NCBI RefSeq assembly: GCF_028737205.1
Contig: NZ_JAQZAL010000017.1
Span: 93,307-157,306 of the forward strand
DNA from: Actinomycetospora lutea
Lineage (GTDB): Bacteria; Actinomycetota; Actinomycetes; Mycobacteriales; Pseudonocardiaceae
DNA: 64,000 nt
Direction: 5' to 3'
Of the stretch, positions 49,297-64,000 are shown piece by piece. The first letter of the stretch is position 1. Each line of letters starts with the position of its first letter. Below the pieces are notes generated by a model. It ran no database searches. It was not told the origin of the DNA and worked only from the letters and a program-made list of their open reading frames with translations. A program made the position numbers and the translations under genes.

Positions 49297-49525
49297 GGAC
49301 CGTTCGTCGCCGTTCCTGAGAGCCCGGCGGTCCGTTCGTCGTCCGTTCGGGCGATCCCCCGACCGGTGACCGCGCCGCGGGGCGCCGTGACCGGCCGGCG
49401 GCGCGTCGCGCTCTCAGGTGCGCCCCTCGCCATGATCCGTCTCCGTAGCGTGACCTGGTCGTGACCCGGAGGCTCCCCTCCGTCCGGGCCGGCCGCCTCG
49501 ACCCCGATCAGCGAGGAGCTCCTGC

Positions 49526-51628
49526 ATGTCCAGCGCGCCCGACGAGCCGCCCCTTCCCGAGGGCGCGGCAGGCTCCGACAGCTCCGGGAGCGCCTGGGCG
49601 ACCACGGACTTCGTGGTCGGGCGCGGCGTGCTGCTGGTCATCGGCCCGATCATCGTCGCGCTGTTCTGGGTGTTCGGGGCGCTGCCCGCCTGGGGCGCCG
49701 CGGCGCTCGGCGGCTTCCTGTGCGTCGTCGCGGTGGTCTTCCTCGCCCGGCTCCGGTCGCGCGAGACCGGCGAGGCTGCCGAAGGCGCGCGCGTGCTCGT
49801 CGTCGGCGGCGGCTACGCGGGGCTCGTCGCCGCGCGGGCCCTGCAGGCCCGCCTGCCCGGCGGCACCCGGGGTGGCCGCCACCTCGGCCCCGGCGCCGCC
49901 ACGTCCGGCATCGCCGGCATCACGGTGGTCGACCCCCAGGCGCACATGACCTACCAGCCGTTCCTCCCCGAGGCCTCGGCCGGCGCGATCGAGCCGCGTC
50001 ACCTCACCGTCCCGCTGCGCAAGGCCCTGCGCCGCTGCGACGTGATCACCGGCTCGGTCGCCGCGGTGGACGACGCCCAGCGCCGCGCGGTGGTCAGCCT
50101 GCCCGACGGCGGCACCCGCGAGATCGGCTACGACGTCCTCGTGGTGGCCCCCGGCACGTCGCCCCGGCGCCTGCCGATCCCCGGCCTCGCGGACCGGGCG
50201 CTGCCGTTCCGCTCGGTCACCGACGCCCTGGCCCTGCGCGAGCACGTCCTGTCCCGGCTGGACGCGGCGGCGTCGACCACCGACCCGGGCGAGCGCCGCC
50301 GCCTGCTGACCTTCACCGTGATCGGCGGCGGGTTCGCGGGGCTCGAGGTGCTCGGCGAGCTCGAGGACATGACGCGCCGGGCCGCGAAGCACCAGCCCGG
50401 CTACGTCGCCGAGGAGATCCAGTGGGTGCTCCTCGAGGCGGCCGGGCGGATCATGCCCGAGGTCAGCCCGGCGCTCGCCGCCCGCGTGCACGCCCAGCTG
50501 CTGCGCCGCGGGATCGAGGTCCGGGTCGGCGCGAAGATCACCTCGGCGCACGGCGGGACCGTCGTGCTCGCCGGCGGCCCCACCTTCCGCACCGACACGA
50601 TCGTCGTCGCCGCGGGCTCCGTGCCGAACCCGCTGCTCGAGCGCACCGACCTGCCCCTGGACCCGCGCGGGCGCGTGCGCTGCGCGACGACCCTGCAGGT
50701 CCGGGACCGGGCGCACGTGTTCACCGCCGGCGACTGCGCCGCGGTCCCCGACGTGACCGTGCCGGTCCCGCGCGAGGGCGAGCCGATCACCACGGCGCCG
50801 ACGGCCCAGCACGCGGTGCGCCAGGCGCGCCTGCTCGCCCGCAACATCGACGCGTTCCTCGCCGGCCGGCTGCTCCGCGGCTACCGGCACAAGAACTCCG
50901 GGGCCGTGGCCGGTCTGGGCCGCCGGCGCGGTGCGGCCCAGATCGGCCCGCTGCGCCTGACGGGCTGGCCGGCGTTCGTGCTGCACCGCGCCTACCACCT
51001 GTGGGCCATGCCGACCGCGGACCGCACCGTGCGGATCGCCCTCGACTGGCTGGTCTCCGGGCTCCTCGGCCGCGACCTCGTCGCCGTCGGGCGCCGTGAC
51101 GCCGCCCCGCTGCCCGACACCGACGCCCCGCCGACGGTCGTGCCGCCCGCCGAGGTCGAGGAGCAGGTCGCCGGCCCCCAGACGCCCCTCGACCCCCCGA
51201 CCGGGGCCACGCCGGTGCCGACCTCGGGCCCGATCCCGACCCCGACCTGGGGCGCCGACCCGTCCGTCACGGGGCCCCGGCGCGCCACCCCGACCCCGGA
51301 GCCGACGCCGTCGAGCGCGACCGACTCGCAGGGCATCCCGGCCCTGCAGATCGCGGCGGCCCAGTCCGGCGGCATCCCGGCGGTGCGCGACCCGCACCCG
51401 TCGTACCCCTTCGCCGAGCCGTTCCCCGCGGGCTCGTTCTCCGCGGAGTTCGCGTCGGACTTCTCGTCGTTCGGCGGGCCGAGCGACACCGGGTCCTTCC
51501 GCGAGCCGCACCCGTCGTTCCCGTCCACCCCGCGGGAGAGCGAGCGCGCGGCCGACGGCCCCCGCGCGCCGTACCCGTCCACGAGCCGCCCGCGCCACTC
51601 CCGGGGCGAGGACCGCTCCCGCCAGTAA
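49526..51628 (+). CDS. Membrane-anchored NDH-2-like NAD(P)/FAD oxidoreductase with long tail
   Basis: The 700-residue protein has two N-terminal membrane helices at residues ~29-72 (VVGRGVLLVIGPIIVALFWVFG and AALGGFLCVVAVVFLA). A type II NADH-dehydrogenase-like core follows: VLVVGGGYAGLVAARALQ (FAD), MTYQPFLPEASAGAIEPRHL, FTVIGGGFAGLEVLGELEDM (NAD), FTAGDCAAVPDVTVPVP and TAPTAQHAVRQARLLARNIDAF. Residues ~520-700 are rich in Pro, Ser, Thr and Gly and look disordered, with PHPSYPF and PHPSFPS repeats. Typical NDH-2 is about 400-470 residues. The core should oxidise NADH and reduce quinone at the membrane. ATG 49526 has CGAGGAGCTC. Confidence 0.85.
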   Translation: MSSAPDEPPLPEGAAGSDSSGSAWATTDFVVGRGVLLVIGPIIVALFWVFGALPAWGAAALGGFLCVVAVVFLARLRSRETGEAAEGARVLVVGGGYAGLVAARALQARLPGGTRGGRHLGPGAATSGIAGITVVDPQAHMTYQPFLPEASAGAIEPRHLTVPLRKALRRCDVITGSVAAVDDAQRRAVVSLPDGGTREIGYDVLVVAPGTSPRRLPIPGLADRALPFRSVTDALALREHVLSRLDAAASTTDPGERRRLLTFTVIGGGFAGLEVLGELEDMTRRAAKHQPGYVAEEIQWVLLEAAGRIMPEVSPALAARVHAQLLRRGIEVRVGAKITSAHGGTVVLAGGPTFRTDTIVVAAGSVPNPLLERTDLPLDPRGRVRCATTLQVRDRAHVFTAGDCAAVPDVTVPVPREGEPITTAPTAQHAVRQARLLARNIDAFLAGRLLRGYRHKNSGAVAGLGRRRGAAQIGPLRLTGWPAFVLHRAYHLWAMPTADRTVRIALDWLVSGLLGRDLVAVGRRDAAPLPDTDAPPTVVPPAEVEEQVAGPQTPLDPPTGATPVPTSGPIPTPTWGADPSVTGPRRATPTPEPTPSSATDSQGIPALQIAAAQSGGIPAVRDPHPSYPFAEPFPAGSFSAEFASDFSSFGGPSDTGSFREPHPSFPSTPRESERAADGPRAPYPSTSRPRHSRGEDRSRQ

Positions 51629-51657
51629 TCGCTGGACCGGCGTGGTCGCATGGCCCC

Positions 51658-52182
51658 GTGCACGTCGCGTTCTCGAAGCGTCCCGACGGCGGGTCGCTCG
51701 CGCTGATCGACCGGGACGACGGTGTGCGGCTGCGTCTGCGCTCCTACGAGCGGACCGGCGACGTCCCGCACGACGCCGTCCACCTCGTCGGCGAGCGCGC
51801 GCTGGGCATCACCGAGGGGCTCTGGGGCTCGATCGCGGCCGGCGCGCTGTTCGAGAGCATCGAGGTCGTCGCCGGCAAGCAGCGCCACGACCGCCGGCAG
51901 CGCTCCGACGCCGTGCGCCGGGCCAACGCCGACGGGTTGCGGCTCGCCGAGACCGTGGTCGGCGTGCTGCAGCAGAGCGTCGACCGCGACGGCCCGGCGA
52001 CGACGGCGGCCCTGGACGCGGCGTGGGGCATCACGGCCACCGGGTCCAGCCCGTTCACGACCGCCCGGGTGGCGATCGCGGTGCAGGAGCTCCGCGCGCT
52101 GCGGGACCGCTGGCGACTCCTCGGCCCGGAGGAGACGATCCCGTACACCTGGCCGCGCCCGCGCCGGGAGAGGCGCCGTTGA
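51658..52182 (+). CDS. Conserved hypothetical protein
   Basis: The 174-residue frame starts GTG 51658 (M-H-V-A-F-S-K-R-P-D-G-G-S-L-A-L-I-D-R-D-D) and has a beta-rich first third and a helical remainder, with VVAGKQRHDRRQRSDAVRRANADGLRLAETVVGVLQQ. No signal peptide, membrane segment or known catalytic motif is seen. Coding bias and its neat fit between ndh-like and arg genes support it as real. Its 3' end lies 45 bp before argC. I do not recognise the family. Confidence 0.6.
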   Translation: MHVAFSKRPDGGSLALIDRDDGVRLRLRSYERTGDVPHDAVHLVGERALGITEGLWGSIAAGALFESIEVVAGKQRHDRRQRSDAVRRANADGLRLAETVVGVLQQSVDRDGPATTAALDAAWGITATGSSPFTTARVAIAVQELRALRDRWRLLGPEETIPYTWPRPRRERRR

Positions 52183-60689
<8,507 letters not shown>

Positions 60690-60715
60690 CCTCGTCCGTG
60701 TCGCGGCCCGGGTAC

Positions 60716-60721
60716 TAGCGT
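60716..60721 (+). promoter_or_regulatory. -10 box (TAGCGT) of the SLT gene, leaderless type
   Basis: TAGCGT ends 7 nt before GTG 60729. It argues against the more upstream GTG at 60720, which would lie inside the box. Confidence 0.5.
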
Positions 60722-60728
60722 GGATCTC

Positions 60729-61682
60729 GTGCGCGCAGTGCCGGGCCGCCGGGTGGTCGTCGCCCTGGTCGTGCTGGCGATCGGGGCCGGCTGTGCCGAC
60801 GCGCCGTCGCCGGCGGCCGTCCCGGCGCCCGCCCCCGTCCCGGCCCCCGTCCCGGCCCCCGCCACGGCGGACGCCGGCGCCGCGATCGGCCCGCACGGAC
60901 CGTCGGTCCCGGAGGAACCGGGGGCGCTGGCCCGCGTGCTCGAGGACACGCAGGCCACGATCGCCGACCCCGCCCGCACGCCCGGGGACGTCGCGGCCGC
61001 GGCGCGCACCGCCCAGGTCGCGCACGAGGAGCTCGCCTTCCGTCCGGAACGCCTGCCGCCCGTCCTCGCCGCCCTGTCGCCGCGGGTCCGGGAGAGCACC
61101 GAGCGCATCGTCGGGGCCGGCCGCGAGCTCCTGTCCATGGCGAAGCGCGGGCCCGGCGACATGCTCCCGGCCTGGCGGATCGCCGCCCCGCTCCCGCCGG
61201 GCGAGCTGCGCGCGGTGTACGCCGAGGCGCAGGACCGCTTCGGGGTGCCGTGGACGGTGCTCGCCGCGGTGAACCTCGTCGAGAGCCGGATGGGCCGGAT
61301 CGCGTCGCACTCGGAGGCCGGGGCGCGGGGGCCGATGCAGTTCATGCCGAGCACGTGGGCGAGCTACGGGCTCGGCGGGGACGTCACCGACCCGCACGAC
61401 GCGGTCCTCGGCGCCGCGAACTACCTGCGGGCCAACGGCGGCGACACCGAGGCCGGCCTCGACCGGGCGCTTCAGCGCTACAACGACGACGACCGCTACG
61501 TCCGCGCCGTGCGCGCCTACGCGGCGGTGATGCAGGCCGACGAGCGCGCCTACCTTGGCTTCCACGCCTGGGAGGTCTACTTCCGCACCACGGCCGGCCG
61601 CGTGCACCTGCCCGTCGGGTACGACGAGGCGGAACCGGTCCCCGCGGTCGCCTACCTGGCCCGAACGGGGGCGCCGCGCTGA
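60729..61682 (+). CDS. Lytic transglycosylase (SLT domain), secreted or lipid-anchored
   Basis: From GTG 60729 the protein is 317 residues. It has an N-terminal signal (RRVVVALVVLAIGAGC; Cys at the end is a possible but atypical lipobox) and an Ala/Pro-rich linker (PAPAPVPAPVPAPA). The SLT-type transglycosylase domain at residues ~160-290 contains VPWTVLAAVNLVESRMGRIASHSEAGARGPMQFMPSTW (catalytic Glu in VES) and AVLGAANYLRANGG ... RALQRYNDDDRYVRAVRAYAAVM. It cleaves peptidoglycan glycan chains in growth or turnover. It follows argH but has its own promoter. Confidence 0.87.
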   Translation: MRAVPGRRVVVALVVLAIGAGCADAPSPAAVPAPAPVPAPVPAPATADAGAAIGPHGPSVPEEPGALARVLEDTQATIADPARTPGDVAAAARTAQVAHEELAFRPERLPPVLAALSPRVRESTERIVGAGRELLSMAKRGPGDMLPAWRIAAPLPPGELRAVYAEAQDRFGVPWTVLAAVNLVESRMGRIASHSEAGARGPMQFMPSTWASYGLGGDVTDPHDAVLGAANYLRANGGDTEAGLDRALQRYNDDDRYVRAVRAYAAVMQADERAYLGFHAWEVYFRTTAGRVHLPVGYDEAEPVPAVAYLARTGAPR

Positions 61683-61714
61683 GCGCCGGTCCCGGCGGGG
61701 CAGGATCACCGCCG

Positions 61715-62338
61715 ATGCTGCTCGACCGCGCGGCGCTCGCCGACGACGTGCTCCCGGCCGCCCGCCGCCTGCTCGGGTGCGAGCTGGCGGCCGACACCCC
61801 GCAGGGCGAGGTGCGGGTCCGTCTCGTGGAGGTCGAGGCCTACCGGGGTGACGACGACCCCGGGTCCCACTGCTACCGCGGCAAGACGCCCCGCAACGAG
61901 GTCATGTGGGGCCCGGCGGGGCACCTGTACGTCTACTTCGTCTACGGCATGCACTTCTGCGCGAACATCGTCTGCCGGCAGGACGGGGTCGCCGGCGCGG
62001 TCCTCGTGCGGGCGGGGGAGGTGCTCTCCGACGTCGGTGCTGCCCACGCCCGCCGCCCCACCGCCCGGGGCCGCGACGCCGAGCTGGCGAAGGGGCCGGC
62101 CCGGCTGTGCGCCCTGCTCGGGCTCGAGCGCGAGCACAACGGCGTCGACGTGCTCGCCCCGTCCTCGCCGGTGCGCCTGTACGCCGGGACCCCGGTCCAG
62201 GACGCCGACATCCGCACCGGCCCCCGCGTCGGCGTGGCCGCGGGCCAGGAACGACCGTGGCGGTTCTGGGCCGCCGGGTCGCGGGCCGTGACCCCGTACA
62301 AGGCCGGGCGCGCCCGGCTCGAGGGTCCGGACTGGTGA
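61715..62338 (+). CDS. DNA-3-methyladenine glycosylase (AAG/MPG type)
   Basis: The 207-residue protein is a complete AAG-fold glycosylase that removes alkylated purines in base-excision repair: LLDRAALADDVLPAARRLLGCEL, VRLVEVEAYRGDDDPGSHCYRGKTPRNEVMWGPAGHLYVYFVYGMHFCANIVC (catalytic Glu in VEVEAY and the inserted Tyr), VLVRAGEVL and KGPARLCALLGLEREHNGVDV. The length matches bacterial MPG. ATG 61715 comes 32 nt after the transglycosylase stop; CAGGAT (61701-61706) is a weak -10. Confidence 0.93.
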   Translation: MLLDRAALADDVLPAARRLLGCELAADTPQGEVRVRLVEVEAYRGDDDPGSHCYRGKTPRNEVMWGPAGHLYVYFVYGMHFCANIVCRQDGVAGAVLVRAGEVLSDVGAAHARRPTARGRDAELAKGPARLCALLGLEREHNGVDVLAPSSPVRLYAGTPVQDADIRTGPRVGVAAGQERPWRFWAAGSRAVTPYKAGRARLEGPDW

Positions 62339-62363
62339 TCGCGGCCACACGGATCCCGGCTGC

Positions 62364-62369
62364 CAGACT
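62364..62369 (+). promoter_or_regulatory. -10-like box (CAGACT) of tyrS, leaderless type
   Basis: CAGACT ends 6 nt before GTG 62376, consistent with leaderless transcription; no ribosome binding site precedes the start. Confidence 0.4.
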
Positions 62370-62375
62370 GGACGC

Positions 62376-63659
62376 GTGACCGAGCTGCACATCCTCGACG
62401 ACCTCGCCTGGCGGGGCCTCATCGCCCAGAGCACCGATCTCGACGCGCTGCGCCGCGACCTCGACGCGGGGATGGTCACCCTCTATTCCGGCATCGACCC
62501 GACCGCGCCGAGCGCGCACATCGGGCACCTGCTGCAGTGGCTCACGCTCGCCCGCTTCCAGCAGGCCGGCCATCGGCCGATCGCCCTGGTCGGCGGTGCC
62601 ACCGGCCTGATCGGCGACCCGAAGCCCACCTCGGAGCGCAGCCTCAACGACCGCGACGTCGTCGCCGGGTGGGTCGACAAGCTCGGGGCGCAGCTGCGGC
62701 CGTTCCTCGACTTCTCGTCCCGTGCCCCCAACGCGGCGCTGCTCGTCAACAACCTCGACTGGACCGAGGGCCTGTCGGCGCTGGACTTCCTGCGCGACGT
62801 CGGCAAGCACTTCCGCGTGGGCCGGATGCTGGCCAAGGAGGCCGTGAGCCGGCGGATGGAGTCCGACGAGGGCATCAGCTATGCCGAGTTCTCCTACCAG
62901 CTGCTGCAGTCCTACGACTTCCTCGAGCTCTTCCGCCGCTACGGATGCACGATGCAGACCGGCGGCAGCGACCAGTGGGGCAACCTCACGGCGGGCACCG
63001 ACCTCGTCCACCGCGTCGAGGGGCGGTCGCTGCACGCCCTCGGCACCCCGCTGATCACGAAGGCCGACGGCACGAAGTTCGGCAAGACCGAGAGCGGCAC
63101 GGTGTGGCTCGACCGCGAGCTGACGAGCCCGTACGCCTTCTACCAGTTCTGGATCCAGGCCGAGGACGCGATGGTCGGCACGTACCTGCGCGCCTTCACC
63201 TGGCTCTCGCACGAGGAGATCGCCGAGCTGGAGCGGCTGACCGAGGAGAAGCCGCAGGCGCGGGAGGCCCAGCGCGCGCTCGCCCGGGCGGTGACCGCGC
63301 TGGTGCACGGCGAGGAGGAGGTGGCCCGCGCGGAGGCCGCGAGCCGCGCGCTGTTCGGGCGCGGGGAGCTCGCGGAGCTCGACGCCGACACGCTGGCGGC
63401 CGCGATGGCGGAGATCCCGTCGTACACCGCGACGCGCTCCGAGCGCCCGACGATCGTCGACCTCCTCGTGGGCAGCGGCCTGTCCACGGGCCGGGGTGCC
63501 GCGCGCCGGACGATCGCCGAGGGCGGGGCGTACGTGAACAACGCCAAGGTCGAGTCGGAGGAGTGGGAGCCGGCCGACGCCGACCTCCTGCACGGGCGCT
63601 GGCTCGTCCTGCGACGGGGCAAGCGCAACGCCGCGGGCGTCGAGCTCGCGGCCACCTGA
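62376..63659 (+). CDS. tyrS: Tyrosyl-tRNA synthetase
   Basis: The 427-residue class I synthetase charges tRNA-Tyr. YSGIDPTAPSAHIGHLLQWLTLARFQQAGHRPIALVGGATGLIGDP holds the HIGH motif. NNLDWTEGLSALDFLRDVGKHF, SYAEFSYQLLQSYDFLELF, QTGGSDQWGNLTAGTDL (Tyr specificity) and LITKADGTKFGKTESGTVWLD (KFGKT, the KMSKS loop) follow. The C-terminal S4 RNA-binding domain is STGRGAARRTIAEGGAYVNNAKVESEEWEP. GTG 62376 is set by the homology and the -10-like box. The rRNA operon leader starts soon after its end. Confidence 0.97.
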   Translation: MTELHILDDLAWRGLIAQSTDLDALRRDLDAGMVTLYSGIDPTAPSAHIGHLLQWLTLARFQQAGHRPIALVGGATGLIGDPKPTSERSLNDRDVVAGWVDKLGAQLRPFLDFSSRAPNAALLVNNLDWTEGLSALDFLRDVGKHFRVGRMLAKEAVSRRMESDEGISYAEFSYQLLQSYDFLELFRRYGCTMQTGGSDQWGNLTAGTDLVHRVEGRSLHALGTPLITKADGTKFGKTESGTVWLDRELTSPYAFYQFWIQAEDAMVGTYLRAFTWLSHEEIAELERLTEEKPQAREAQRALARAVTALVHGEEEVARAEAASRALFGRGELAELDADTLAAAMAEIPSYTATRSERPTIVDLLVGSGLSTGRGAARRTIAEGGAYVNNAKVESEEWEPADADLLHGRWLVLRRGKRNAAGVELAAT

Positions 63660-63764
63660 CCGGGGCGCCGGGCGTTTCGGCTGGCCATCGGTCGGGCACC
63701 TTGCTTGACCAGCGCCGACGCGCTGATCGACCCCCCCCGGTGCAGGGCAGGTTTCCGGCGTGTG

Positions 63765-63770
63765 TAGAGT
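63765..63770 (+). promoter_or_regulatory. Candidate rrn -10 (TAGAGT)
   Basis: TAGAGT is the best housekeeping-type -10 in the region. It sits about 120 nt before the antitermination-like motif; no strong -35 lies 17 nt upstream. Confidence 0.4.
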
Positions 63771-63885
63771 TCACGCCATCGCAAGGAACGGGGTTGCCTC
63801 CGGGCCCTGCGAACAACTAAGTTAGGAGCTTCGCCCTCCGGAAGGCCTCACTCGGTGAGTGGGTGGTACGGTGGTGTGGTTGTCC

Positions 63886-63903
63886 TTTGAGAACTCAACA
63901 GTG
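63886..63903 (+). promoter_or_regulatory. rRNA antitermination-like (boxA region) leader motif
   Basis: TTTGAGAACTCAACAGTG closely matches leader sequences that precede 16S rRNA in actinomycetes and mark Nus-factor loading. The following bases are GT-rich spacer. Confidence 0.6.
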
Positions 63904-64000
63904 TGCTGATTGTTTGGTGTGTTTGTCCTCGTCGGCATGGCGCCTTTTGTGGGTGTGGTGTCGTTGGGGTTTCTTTGGGTGGCCTGGTCCTTGTTTGCCA

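Larger units (their letters stand above)
63660..64000 (+). promoter_or_regulatory. Promoter and leader region of an rRNA operon (16S beyond window)
   Basis: This 341-bp stretch contains no gene. It holds a TTGACC (63705-63710) without a clear -10 at 17 nt, a C8 run (63731-63738), TAGAGT (63765-63770) as a better -10, and TACGGT (63867-63872) as a possible second one. Then comes the rRNA leader motif TTTGAGAACTCAACAGTG (63886-63903), seen before 16S genes of actinomycetes and associated with antitermination. After it the composition turns T/G-rich (TTTGGTGTGTTTG ...), as in the spacer before 16S. No 16S sequence is visible, so the gene begins just beyond 64000. Confidence 0.75.

Noticed and set aside
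49298..49351. Direct repeats CCGTTCGTCG before the NDH-2-like gene
   Set aside because: Two short copies about 30 bp apart could be a regulator site, but the match is short and no divergent regulator is present.
60720..60722. GTG 60720 as start of the transglycosylase
   Set aside because: It lies inside the -10 box; GTG 60729 is better placed, though both give the same signal peptide.
63731..63738. C8 run in the rrn promoter region as a phase-variable tract
   Set aside because: A single run of 8 C in GC-rich DNA is not rare and it is not inside a gene.

Overview
The window is GC-rich (roughly 70-75 % by eye), densely packed, chromosomal DNA from a high-GC Gram-positive bacterium. It is most likely an actinomycete of the Pseudonocardiales or a close relative. 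Supporting signs are strong G/C third-position bias, many GTG starts, GTGA/ATGA stop-start overlaps, several F420-type proteins, MEDS/RsbA-type anti-sigma regulators, a BsaP biotin-synthase helper, and the gene order bioB-bsaP-membrane protein ... nrtR-nadABC, which is also found in mycobacteria. No phage, plasmid, insertion sequence or CRISPR array was seen. Most of the window is core metabolism.

Layout. 1-3060: end of a PaaK-like ligase, a cupin, dapA and an acidic hypothetical gene. 3061-9566: dnaE, a VOC protein, an SGNH hydrolase, and a class II aldolase with an amidohydrolase. 9601-13151: a TetR-MFS efflux pair behind a perfect 26-bp operator, then gabD1. 13153-24091: the biotin region (bioA, bioF, bioD, bioB, bsaP), interrupted by a PaaX regulator, an LLM oxidoreductase and a MEDS/RsbA signalling pair, then an M20 peptidase and a Lon-domain protein. 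24102-29782: the NAD module, with nrtR divergent from nadABC and an FAD oxidase. 29793-37379: two tandem GH12 glycosidases, an S4 RNA-binding protein, F420-type enzymes, an MgtE-like transporter, a decayed hydrolase, a metallo-hydrolase and an AraC regulator. 37571-46821: uvrA, infC-rpmI-rplT, an rRNA/tRNA methyltransferase and pheST. 46818-52182: a TetR-controlled hydrolase with an AlkZ-like protein, a membrane-anchored NDH-2-like protein and a hypothetical gene. 52228-60689: a complete arginine operon, argCJBDFRGH. 60729-63659: a transglycosylase, a DNA glycosylase and tyrS. 63660-64000: promoter and leader of an rRNA operon whose 16S gene starts beyond the window.

Themes. (1) Many transcription units look leaderless: a TANNNT box sits 6-8 nt before the start codon at fourteen genes, and one pair (bioF and a divergent LLM gene) shares a single symmetric -10 core. 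(2) Two small repeat families have touched genes. A 48-bp repeat sits in frame inside nadB and, elsewhere, supplies a ribosome binding site. A 40-bp palindrome supplies stop codons, and apparently a start codon, at gene ends. (3) Operator-like palindromes sit at the right places for TetR (twice), NrtR and ArgR control. (4) infC begins with ATC behind a long, hairpin-rich leader. All functional statements come from reading motifs and context; no database search was run.
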